This document shows, in pieces, positions 52,933 to 64,000 of a stretch of DNA of 64,000 nucleotides. This stretch comes from Thamnaconus septentrionalis (lineage: Eukaryota > Chordata > Actinopteri > Tetraodontiformes > Monacanthidae). Made by a program: the position numbers and the translations under genes. The notes under the pieces are model-generated. The model ran no database searches. It had not been told where the DNA came from and saw nothing but the letters and a program-made list of their open reading frames with translations. The stretch lies in the NCBI GenBank assembly GCA_009823395.1, contig CM020505.1, positions 5,490,629 through 5,554,628 of the forward strand, read 5' to 3'. Each line of letters opens with the position of its first letter. Positions within the stretch are counted from its first letter, which is position 1.

Positions 52933-53225
52933 ACCATCCACTCCACTAAATAGTTTTCTATCATGGCTTCTCCTGCAATCAGGGTCTGATATGGGGTGCT
53001 GGATCCTATCTGGAGCCTAAGGTGGTGTACACCTTGGAGAAATTGCCAGTTCGTCACAGGAAAATGAGAGTGGGACAAACAACCACAATGTTCACATCAA
53101 GAGCTGCCAGTTATTCCAATGTGAATGGCATCAAACTGCGTGAAGAACCCACACAGACACAGAGAGAAATTCACACAGAAATTGACCCACAACGTTAACA
53201 TAAGGTGACAGTGCTAATCACTGTG
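52932..53225 (-). repeat. Old, diverged retroposon copy
   Basis: Similarity to the family is patchy but in order: ATCCTATCTGGAGCCTA, GTACACCTTGGAGAAATTGCCAGTTCGTCACAGG, GAAGAACCCACACAGACACAGAGAG, TTCACACAGAA and GGTGACAGTGCTAATCACT. The last corresponds to the A-box side of the tRNA-like end. It immediately follows an L2-type tail in opposite orientation. Confidence 0.55.
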
Positions 53226-56200
53226 ACACTATGTTGCTCATATTTTGGGAACACAAAATAGTACAAAATCCTGCGGCGTCTGATTCGGTAATAATCCCTG
53301 TTTTGTTGTAATTTATTCATATAGCCCTCACCCCCACGGGCAAATGGTGACTCAGACAGTTTAAATTGAAAACAATGAGTTCTCTCATGCACCACGGCCT
53401 TTGTGGAGTTGTGATTCCAGTCTTGTAAGTCACCCAAATGTTGTTTTAAACCTTGCTCTTCTTTACACATTAATTATTTAGCTGAACGTTCACACCTCAT
53501 CTGGGTAAACACATCCACACTCAAAAGGACTCCGAGAAAACGCGCTGTTGTTGAATTAAGAGCTCTAGGCTTTTGACGGGAGTCTCCATGGACTCACAAG
53601 GTGGAACACTTGTGAAGGTGTAACCATCTCCTGCCTGTCAGCAAGTGGATCACTGAGGTCCTTAAGCAAGGGAATCAATATGTAATCAGAAAAGTAAACC
53701 GCAAATGACCATGATTTCATTTGGAGGTTCATCCTGTAAAATGAATGAAAGTGGAGAAAAGAATCGGCCAGTTGAGTCAATGCAATTAAACAGAGAGCAT
53801 TACTAGAAATTGCATCACTGAAGTTTGCATTAATTAATTCTGTATCTCTCAACCCTTAAGATGTTTCAAATCAATATTGCAGGCATCAGGCCAGAAGACA
53901 TGAGGAAGTAGTGCATTTCCTGCAGGTCTGCTGCGACGTATATTGGAAATGTAAAGCAAGGTATGGAAAAAGCACCCACTGGCATGCATTTATATATGCT
54001 GTCTTGATCAATATGATAATGTACCTTTCTGTGGCCAACAGTTTTCATCAGTAAAGTAGATTTATTGATCAATACAACCCGTACAAGATCAGTTGGTGAC
54101 AGATACAACTAATTTAGTGACACAAAAACCAGGCTTAGTGGCATATACCTGGCGCATTGGATGGCTTACAACCAGTCAATACTGATCAATCATCCCCGAC
54201 GTGGGAGAGGAATGAAATGAAAGGCAGCCTGACTTTACAGTCTATGAGTTCAGGAGCAGCCATCTCAGATTCTGAGGGAAAGATTGCACTCCATGATACC
54301 TCAGCGGTCGGGTTTGTAGTTTAGGGCCTGCGACAACATCAGTGCACTGAAGATACCATTTCAGTTCAATGGATGGGCTCAACTGACTAAATTTCAGATT
54401 TCAGGACTTCTTTGTAACTGGAAGTTTGTTAACTCGCCATTTCAAGCTCTGCACTCAATGAGACTAAATTAATAATTATTAATTAGGAGTTTGAGGTTGG
54501 AAGTGGAAATTCCAACATGAGCAAAGCATTTCAAAAAGACGATGGAAACAAGTCTCAATTTCCATTTCCATTTCAAATGGAACACACAAAATTTCTGCCT
54601 CTGCTTCACAGACTGATTTGTGACGACTTGAAAATGGCCAAATCAACGCATCTAGTGCACATTATCTCCACCACCGCCACTGTTTGACTAATGTAAGCAT
54701 TTCATAAAATATTAATGAGTTCGAAACCATTTGCATTAATCATCCCATCAATTAATTTAATTGAAACCAGGCACTTGGCGTTTCAAACACAGCGGATTGG
54801 GCAAACAAAGAAGTGGGTATAAAAGTGATATATGTGGTATCAGCATAAAAGGAGCTTTTCACTGCGGTTCCCGGTTGGGCTCCGTCCCCGTGCGTTTTTA
54901 ATATGTCCTCCCATTTTCTTCAGTCTGTCTGCACAGCTTTGCTTGCTTCCACATATCTGCCAATCACAGCTCAGGCTTGAAAGCAAGCTTACTCAGTAAT
55001 AGTTTCTCATCTGCCAGCCGTGTGACCGTCACCTGCCGGAAAAAAGCCTGGCGCTGCAGAGGCGAAGTAAAGAATTAATGGGGGCCTCTGCTGAGAGAGA
55101 AGACAAGGACGGATTGCTAATCTGATTTATGTGTGTGGCCCGCCGGGTGCAGGTGGGCATGCTTTTCGAGCTCCACCAACATTCAATGTTCTATTACGGG
55201 CTTTGATGGCAACAGTGGGAACAGGTGCAATATATTGCAGCATGGCAAAGCCTGACCTCTGTCTGGTGGAGCTCTACACGTGTGTCCCTGAGAGTTCAAT
55301 TCTGTTTGGCCAAGGAATTTATTAAAACAAGGCTGCTTTTACAACCTCAATGAAAGACAGTAGGGAAAAAAAAAAAAAACGAGTTTAATTGATAGGTACA
55401 GGAAAAAGGGTGGAAAATGTATGAAGGTACAAGGTTTGAGGAATAAAACACTTTTTAGTACTTCCCAGGAAATAGCTGACATTGAAAGCACTGAAGCGGA
55501 GAGAGTGAGATTTCTTTTGGAGCTTCCAACTATATGCTATTGTATATACTATAATCCTTTAGGCGTATTATATATAGAGAGAGAGAGCTGAGAAGACAGG
55601 AAATGTACTTTTAAAGGACTGTACTGTCGAAGTATTCAACATCTGGCCCTCCTCACCCTGCTCTTTCTCACTGGCTGTTGTGGGACTGATGTCATATGCA
55701 GCCCGGAATATCAAAAGTAAATACCAAACATGTTTGATATTTACCATTCGGGATTGGGGAGGCTCTGAGCGGAGTGGGAAGAGTAAAATAATCATATTGA
55801 CACCTCACACTTGAGGAGCGTTTGGACAAATAGTTGTTTGGCAAGCAGCCAGGGACTCAGTCGGCTGGGCGGGGCAAATCTGGCCCAGACTTGAGCTTAA
55901 TAGCGTCGAGTGAGTGGTGAGCTGGAGGCATTGCTGTATGATATTTATCTTTCAGACAGCCCATGACATCAGCTTGTCTGGGCTTTTCATGTGTAGCACC
56001 TGATAATGTTCTGCTCACATAAACTCGGCACCTCTGATTTTGCGCTCACTTATAAAAGCGAGCCGCTGCCACTGCCGCTGCCGCCACTCGAAATCTCTGG
56101 GATGTTTGCCTTTTACCTATAGCGCAGAGCAGAGCCGAGATGACCTAGTTCTTAAATAGATTTATTTGAGGCATTTCTCCGGTACTCATAACACAGAATT

Positions 56201-57956
56201 CCACACAGCTCTTGCACAAGTCGTGAAGTGATGCTACTCCAGGATAAACAAAGTCTGCAAACTGGCTGGCTGAAGGAATGGGTTTGTGCTGAGGTGTTGG
56301 CCGAGTGTGACACAACCCTGAGCTGCAGCTTCTCATTCCTCTGGGAGTCTGCAGCTCGACAGGCTGTCCTCTGATCCAGACATGTCTCACTGGACTCATT
56401 TTCTTGTCTGCTTTCTCTGCGGCTCTAACAGCACGTTACAGCAAAGACCTTCAGCCCTGTCGATCATTTGGGGACTGAATCACTAAATTCCTCTTTATAT
56501 TTTACTCCCCCGCAAGGATTCGTCTCCGACTCTTCACAAAGAACAGGCAAAACAGCACTCAGGATAACATGCTGGTTCCTTGAACCCTGTTACGTAAGTC
56601 ACTGCTGTGAAAAGATGTTACTCCCCATCAACCACGATCCCAAATGTGTGCTTTTAATGCTTTGGATGTTCAAAATACTGATGATTAAATGAGCATCTTG
56701 CAATTGATCCATAGTGAAATATCAGCATTAATACTGGACACAATTTAGTTGCGAAAGCTGAGAACAAAGCAGCGCTCTGAGCTTTTTTCCCCCTCTGTTC
56801 ACAAGCCTGCTTTGACACATAGCTCGACACAGTCAACTGCCTCTGACGAATGAAAATGTTCTAGTTGCGCTCGTCTCGCTTTGACGTCCCTTCATAATGC
56901 CGCCATGGTATGCAGTGTCACTTTTGGACACCACACGGTGGGGAGATTGGTGGGGTTTAGGGGCGTCAAGCAATTCTCAGAAGCCTGCTAATGGAGTGCT
57001 GTCAGGGGATTTGGATAATGCCTTTGTAAGGCAAAATGTACTTACTGGTCTGGTCTTGTTCAATTATTTTAAATGTGTTTCTGTCATACAGGAATTATAG
57101 GGTCAGTTCCTTCAAACTGCATCGTCCTTATCCCAGATTTCGATAGTCATGCAGGTCACATTGTTTGAAAGTACAACGTTTCACAGAGACATTAGAAGTG
57201 GGTAATGATTGCAAGTATTAATCTTCCACACATCTCATGTGTTTCCCCTCAAGCTCCCTCCAGTTTGCGCTGCAAAACGACAATGATTATTATGGCGGTC
57301 ATGCCTCACCTTGAATACGATTTCATTATTCTGAGGCACAATTACTAAAGTGAGACTTGCCAACAGTTTTAACTCATATTGATTGCCTTGCTGGAGGGCA
57401 CCATGATTGGATGCACTCCCCTCGTTCACTGCGGCCGTCCCCGATTTTCTTTTTCATTCGAGTTTTAATTGCAACATTTCTCCATCACAGATAGCCTCCT
57501 GCTGTGCAGCTGCAGGTAAACCCGTGCATGATAAGGTGAATTCAGCAATATTAAAAGCTTGTCTCATAGCAACGTATTAGTGGCGGTCTTGTGGATAAAG
57601 AGCCAAACCAACCTCAGCTCGGAGCACAAACACTGGGAAGGAGTCCAGGTTCACTCTGAAGCATTCCGCGCCTCGACTTTGGAGAGGTGGGTGGGTACCA
57701 AAAATAAGATTTTTTTTATCCGGCAGATTCCTTGGATTACTTTCATTGTCATGCTAATGCATCTGAGATGACTGAATGTGCTGGAAGTGCTCATGTGAGA
57801 ATTTGCATTAGGCTGATTGAGGGTTTGATGCCTCGTCAGAACCCACATGGAGGCTGGAGTGTTCCCCCAATTCTACCTTCACTGTCTTTTCACCTTAATG
57901 GCTGCCAATTTTCTTTTTCTCTGATGGGAAAATAAACAGCAAAAAAAAGCGCACAC

Positions 57957-57978
57957 TGTGTGTGTGTGTGTGTGTGTG
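57957..57978. repeat. (TG)n microsatellite
   Basis: Eleven TG units lie in the flank upstream of shf. Shorter similar tracts occur at 21876-21893 (GT) and 22673-22690 (AC). Confidence 0.93.
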
Positions 57979-58536
57979 CTGACGCAGCCTCAGATGGCAC
58001 AAGAAAAGCTAAAGGAACACTGTTGTGCCACTTGGATAAACAGTCTGACTAATACCCAGATTGTTGGAGACTGTTTTAACTGTGTGTTAAAAGAGTTAGT
58101 GTAATGTTCAAAGAAATTCTGTTATGAATAGAACCAGCAATTTGGCTGGGCTGGCGACTCGTGTGAATGGATGCAAATCTCCTTTTGCTTTGTGCCTTCA
58201 GAACTGTAACCCCACTTCTCGCATTTGTTTTCATAACAGCAGCTAGCGGCACACGGATACCGCTTGGTGCTAGTGATAACAACGGTTAAGATGTTAGCCT
58301 AAGTTGTAATTTGCAGGAAAACAAAGCAGCACAGACATAATACCAACAAGGATGTCCTCCTCTTTGCAGTGTAGGCAGCCAGGTTAAATAATCTACAGTC
58401 AAATTATCAAACCAGACCAAGAAGTCAGGTGGTCCATTGTTATGAATGTCTGGCTGTTAATAAACTTGTGGTTTCAAGCTGAAGTTATGAAGATATGACA
58501 TAATGGTGTCAGTAGAGTACCTGGATAGTGGCCGAT

Positions 58537-58678
58537 ATGACTGACGCTGACTTGTCCAGGGTGTCACCTTGCCTTCGCCCTAAGACAGCTGGGATAGGCT
58601 CCAGCAGACCCCCGTGACCCTGAATTGGAATAAGCGGGTATAGAAGATGAATGAATGAATGAATGAATGAATGACGCT
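58537..58678 (+). repeat. 5'-truncated retroposon copy with near-perfect 12-bp target-site duplication
   Basis: The family core reads here in the plus orientation: CAGGGTGTCACCTTGCCTTCGCC, AGACAGCTGGGATAGGCTCCAGCAGACCCCCG, AATAAGCGGGTATAGAAG, then an (ATGA)n tail. Flanking direct repeats ATGACTGACGCT (58537-58548) and ATGAATGACGCT (58667-58678) agree at 11 of 12 positions, although the right one overlaps the tail. The arrangement supports retroposition with 5' truncation. Confidence 0.75.
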
Positions 58679-61600
58679 TTCCTCAAGACTCGTTTTATTC
58701 ACGTCTGTCCATACTCACTCACAGTCACATGTTGCATCACATGACACAATATTCAACATAGTTCTGGGAAAAATAAGCAAGCTAAAACAGATTAGAATTG
58801 TCCAAACGTCTTATACAATGGCTAGCTTGGTACAATGTGATTAAGTGTCCCTTTACTGCCAGGTCGCGATGCCATTTCTGTAAAACGGTTTCAAGATGAC
58901 GCTGATGGATCGCGTGGATAGCGACAGTCTGATGGCGCTGGTGTAAAGTCCCTGTGATAATAGAAACAAGCCCGTCTGAAAGATAAATATTAGTTTATTA
59001 ATCAAACATCGATCTTTCTCTTGCATTTTCTCGTTGCAGTTGGTTTGTTCTCTCTAATCCTTAGTGCATCAATAACTTGTTTGTCTTGTAATTGCATATT
59101 GATCCAGCAAATTCAACTATTTAGTTTGCTTTTAAGGCAAATTAGCGGCAAAACAGACTAAATCTCTGCAGACTGATTCAATCTTCATTTGCCTCTCGGA
59201 GGAAAACAACAACATTTATTCACTGTACAGGTGCGAGATAACATCATTAGCATATCTTGGGGAGGTTTGTTGTGTGCTGGGAGATGAGAGCAACTTCCTG
59301 TTTAGGGAAAAAAAAAACAGCTGAAGTTTTGGAGAAATGCAGGTGTTGAAAGAGTCTGTTTTGTGATTTCACATGCCACTAAACATGAACATCAAGCGTC
59401 CTCGAGCACCTCTCCAACACCTTCCCAGACAAATTAGACACAGCTCAGTAGCACTCAATGGGCTGCACCCCTGGGAAATTATCGCAAGACAATGGGCTTC
59501 TCATCTTCGTTTTATGTTCTGAGGGGAAAAATAGATCTGAAGGGATAAAGAGTTTTGGAGATTTCCCACTTTAGAAAAAAAAAAAAAAAAAGCCCGACTG
59601 GCGGTATTCAACAAATGCACAGCTGTGAATGATGAGCGATCTCCCTGCGGCGGCGGCGTTGCACAGCAGCGTACCCCCGCAACTCCACAGAAGTGGTTGT
59701 TTTCACAAGGACGATTACATCCTGAAGATGATGGATGTGCTGCTGGATACTGCAGCAGACAGGAGGATGTCCAGGATGCTCAGCAGCTAATGACTCGACA
59801 CGGGCATCGGCAACCGCTGCCTCGTGTCACACGGAGCGTCCGCTCAACTCTCAGTCCTGCTGCATGAGCAGCAGTTCGCTGATCCAGCTCAACTAAGCAG
59901 CAGAGCTGTACAACCAGGTGGTTATTTGCCCCTGAATTCTTCTAGCAAATATGATGAAATGTCTTATTTGCATAGAACGTCGAAAGGGGGTCACACAGGT
60001 GCAGCAATCCACCTCAACCCGTTGACCTGAACAAATCGGAGCGACGGTTCGGTGAGAACGGAGATGGAGAACACAGACAGAGTGTGGGAAAAAATGTGCA
60101 AATGTCAGGGAAGTTGCTGAAAATCACCAAGTCAGAGATACATCCAAGCAAATGGAACCACTAGTTTTCTCACCTTTCATTTTCCTGTCATGCAAACTCA
60201 GGACCCTGTGATACATCGACTGCTCCACCAGCGTAACTCTTGGAATCAAACCTTTCATCTGACAGGCAGGCTCCCCCTATAGACCAGGGATGAAAGCCTT
60301 TGGTCTTATGAAAGGATGAGGTCTCTGATTGAAACACTATACTATACAGCAGTCACTGCTAAAGTCACGACCAATGTCTCTGTATGTAAAACATTACATA
60401 CTTTACAAAGCAGGACCTTTTTGTTTGGTTCAGCAAAAGACTCAAATGTGCTTGATTCTCATTTCAGCTGCTTTGCTGCGTCATCTGTTCCAAGGTATGA
60501 TGCAATCAGTGTGTGAGAGGAGCGCTCAGTGTGTTTACCTTTAGATACTGTACATGAAAATAAATGAACAGAGTGTGTAATATGTGCACAGTGGAGCCTG
60601 TCTTGGGGAGCAAGCGTGCTTACTAATAGCCAGAAAAATACCATTATTGCAGACTGGAGGCTACCGCGCAATCTGAAGTTTGCCGGTCTGGGCAATAACA
60701 CAAACTGAAGTATGAAGGTCATTGCGCTTCACTCATTTTAGCAGAACAAGTCGTGTACAGTATTTGTTTTTCAGACTTGATGGTACAGAATTGTGCTCAC
60801 ATTGTCGCTTTCCTTCATTTGCATGTTCTTCCAAACCCTCCAAATATTGTTTGGTTTTCTCGCTCGTTAAAAATTTATAAAGTATTTTACAGTCAGTGTG
60901 TAGACCCACTTCTCCAGCTGACTGCCTCTCCACTGATCAAATTCAGTGCATCTGGTAAACACTGGGCCAACATCCAGTATATATCCTGCTAAAACGACCT
61001 CCTCTGACTCTCTGGGAAACAACCACGGCAATAACCAGCGGTAGTTTATTGGATGTATCTTTATGAGCTGTGAAAGCTGGGATTGCTTCAGGTAGTTGTC
61101 TTACCCTTTTGTGTGTGTGTGTGTGTTTTTTGGGTTTTATTTTTTTTTCTCTGAGCAGCTGTAAGTCCAGGCCTGTTAGGCTGGTAGCAGCTGTCTGAAA
61201 ACCTCACGTTGAAGAGCAAAACAAAAGCGAAGATGAGAAGGAGGCACTTTGGCCCCGTATAGTTCCAGGCACGTGTCACGATAACATCACGTCAAGCGGT
61301 AGCGTGACTGCAACCCCATGCATCACTGTCAGGAGCACATCACTTTGCATTTTAACTCCTTGACCTTCTCTTCGACATTGCTCATAGTTAAAAATCATGA
61401 ACATAATGTCGCACGGATCCCACGGGTAATCATGCATGTCAGCGTCAAACTAGCACGTCAGCCTCAGATTCAATGCAGTTAAAGCCGTTTCAGCGTGGTC
61501 TCTGTGAAATTCAGCAGCGCACATGTGCTATATTTGGTAACGCTGGAAACTCGACAAGAATCTAAAACGGGTCTGGGATTTAACGCAGCCTGTCGATGCG

Positions 61601-64000
61601 ATGCGATGCTTGGAGGGACGACAGCGAAAGATAAAGGAAAGGCTCTAAACCGAAGACGCAACTTGAATCTCGTAGAATTCCTGCTTAACTAAAAGAGATT
61701 TCAATGGACAAAATAAACTAAGAAGCAAAATAAATAAATACTTTATTAACAAGCCATAGTATTTACCCTAAATACATAAAGAGATACAAAAAATAAATTG
61801 AGGTACCACTATGAACAACAGCACGCGCAATGTAAAGTAGATATGTTATAAAGGTATATTGCATGTAAAAGTACTGCACAGTTCTTCCAAGTAAAAATTG
61901 ATGAACACTTGAAGAGAAAAATATTTAACAGTTATCAAACATGTGCCACTAGTATAAATTGAGTGAAGACGTTTCTCTAATATCGCAGAGCAAAATATCT
62001 GTACACCTCACATCTAATCCACTACCAATTACAACAAGAACAAAAGAAACATATTGCAGCAGTGACCATGTGTTTGTCTAGCTGGTGCCATTACATGCTA
62101 CTCCTGGAGGGCAGACAAATAAGTCACTATACAAGGATGGAAGGATGACTCAGTTTGACACCACAGTTTTATTGTGAGGACATTTTTGTCTTGTGGATAA
62201 AATCGTACGTGCCTTGAATAATTTAAAAACTTGCTCCTTTTGAATATAAATGAAAAGTGCCCCAGAGATTTGTGACCTTTGACCATTGCTCTAACAGCTG
62301 AAAGCGATATGGAAGTGCCTTCATTATCCAAATGCTAAAGGACTCTCAGGAAAAAGTTTGGAAATCACTGAACCTAGCATTTGTAAGTGCTCAAAAAATA
62401 GTGGTATTTTGCATAGTGCAGACTGGATTGGATTATTGTGGCAGATGTTGAACTGCAGATGAAGCCGTCAATGCACTTTTGGCATCAACAATAAAAAAAA
62501 AAAAAACAGCCCCGTGACAGCTCCTCGCCTTGGAAATCAGGCTGTATCTCGGCAGACAGAAAGTTCTGACAAGTTCAGAGAGACTGACAGAGAGTGGGAG
62601 AAAAAAGGTGAAGTGCACTAAGAATATCGTCACGCTCCAGGGTTGTTCTTCCTTCGGTCATGACCTTTGCAGTTGATCTGTCGTGGCTTAGAGAGAAAAC
62701 ACTGCAGAGTTTACAGTTATTCTTCTTCTTGCCACTTCTCCATGAGACAGAATCAATAAAACGCTAAATAAAATAAAGAATTCACTCATTTGAATAATTT
62801 AATAATTTAACTGGAGTGAACTGCAAAGATATGAACTTGTCCTGGTTGTGTGAAAATAGAATGAGATGGTACTTCACGGTGCTCTGTGCTCTGTGCTCTG
62901 AAGCCTAGCCAGCTATTGTTTGCCCAGCGGTACACAGAAATGTAAGAGCACATGAGCTTTGTGTTTGTGTTTCCTGTCAACAAAATTAGTTGCAATTATT
63001 TACTGAGGTTGAGACAACAAGCTTAGCAACGCAAAAGCAGCTGGATCATCAGCTATGGGTGGCCTTCGCACTGGGTCATAACTTAGTTGGGCTCTCCTCA
63101 CTTTTTTTAAGGTTTTCCATCAGGTGGTAGTACCTGGTACCTGGTACCAGAGAGTATTTTAATGTCTACTTGGCCATGGTTGATGACCATGAGGTGGTAT
63201 TCAGTCAGAAAAATAATCAAAACCAAGTAGTCAAGAGCTGAGTAGTGCTAAAATTTTGCCTTAAGTGGTCAAAGTAGTAGCAGTTTAAGTGCCTGAACCT
63301 CACCAAACATTATCCATGGACTATTATCACAATTGCCTCTCCCAATGGCATAAGATGCAGCCCATGTAATTATTGCTGCAGACAAAGGTGATGAAACAAA
63401 AAACCCCCGTGGGTGGAGCAATCCAAAGCTGCAGGACTGATCACGGCCTAATCTCTCCACGCAGAACGGCTTTCTGCTGTTTTCCTTCTGACGCTCTCCA
63501 GCCGTGTCCCATCTGAGTGGCCGTAATTAACGTCCACTGATAAAAAAAACCAAGTCCCGGGGGGAAGGGGGGTGAGCTGTTCACTCGAAACACATTTCAA
63601 TGAAGTAAATGATATAAAAGGATAAATTGCGTGTTATATGGAGCTGAAAGGTTCAACCATAAACTGTAATACAAGGCACGCTCATTTTCTGTGGAGCATT
63701 CATTAAACCAAATGGTTCCAGGACGAAAAAAAAAAAAAAAAAAATCAAGTGTACAGATGTAGACGTGCGTCCGCCTAGCACGGCCCTATTTTCTAAGCGC
63801 ACAGATTTTGTGTGTGAAAAAAATAGTGCACGATCAGTGTGACGTCTCTGCCAGAGGGCCGGTGTTGCAGCACTTTTCTTCATGCTAATGAGCCACTTAA
63901 GAGGATGTGCGCTCCCCTTTCTGCAACAGTCTGCTCAGACCTTTGACAGAGCGTCACAAAGGTCAGAGTCTCTGTGAACGCATCATTAAGTGTTAAGTCC

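Larger units (their letters stand above)
50216..64000. other. Upstream flank of shf, no gene recognised
   Basis: Besides the repeats listed separately, this 13.8-kb stretch has only short open frames without recognisable domains or splice-bounded homology on either strand. Areas around 54.4-54.9, 56.9-57.5 and 61.7-62.1 kb are AT-rich with many TAAT and ATTA cores. Nothing in 53.3-57.9 or 58.7-64.0 kb could be supported as an exon, tRNA or mobile element. Confidence 0.6.

Overview
The window looks like nuclear DNA of a ray-finned (teleost) fish. It has interrupted coding sequence with GT-AG introns, long AT-rich non-coding stretches, many microsatellites, dispersed repeats of families common in teleosts, and one strong CpG-rich first-exon region. 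There is no bacterial-style gene packing, no operon, no CRISPR array and no viral gene.

Only one protein-coding gene can be supported: the 5' part of shf (Src homology 2 domain-containing adapter F, SHB/SHD/SHE/SHF family), on the minus strand. Exon 1 (49434-49865) encodes the conserved N-terminus, with MAKWFKE at the start, then DILAAYKLQKELDFEDPY and SPKHRLIKVE. Exon 2 (32216-32348) encodes LEDYADPFD and [14 protein letters not shown], which match SHF better than its paralogues. Both splice sites of intron 1 are canonical and phase 0, so the two exons join in frame. Intron 1 is about 17.1 kb. Intron 2 begins at 32215 and runs to the low-coordinate edge. I found no exon for the LYDTPYEP or YDQPWEW segments or for the SH2 domain, so the 3' half of the gene probably lies outside.

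Layout by region. 1-32215 is intron 2 of shf. It holds a decayed Tc1/mariner-superfamily copy, two copies of a tRNA-related retroposon (one with a perfect 13-bp target-site duplication), a nested pair of DNA elements at 27.2-28.1 kb, and several CpG-rich stretches. 32349-49433 is intron 1. It holds a 47-bp minisatellite, a CpG-rich stretch with a possible alternative first exon, a 458-bp MITE-like element, a retroposon copy associated with four perfect hairpins, and a second copy of the outer element of the nested pair. 49.0-50.2 kb is the CpG-rich promoter and first-exon region. 50.2-64 kb is upstream flank with more retroposon copies, an L2-type 3' tail and AT-rich microsatellites, and no recognisable exon.

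No new biological system could be demonstrated. The observations most worth a second look are the cluster of four perfect hairpins at 46.19-46.46 kb (apparently templated inverted insertions), the nested MITE insertion with an empty paralogue in the same window, the out-of-frame overlapping upstream ORF in shf exon 1, and a possible alternative first exon of shf near 40.8 kb.
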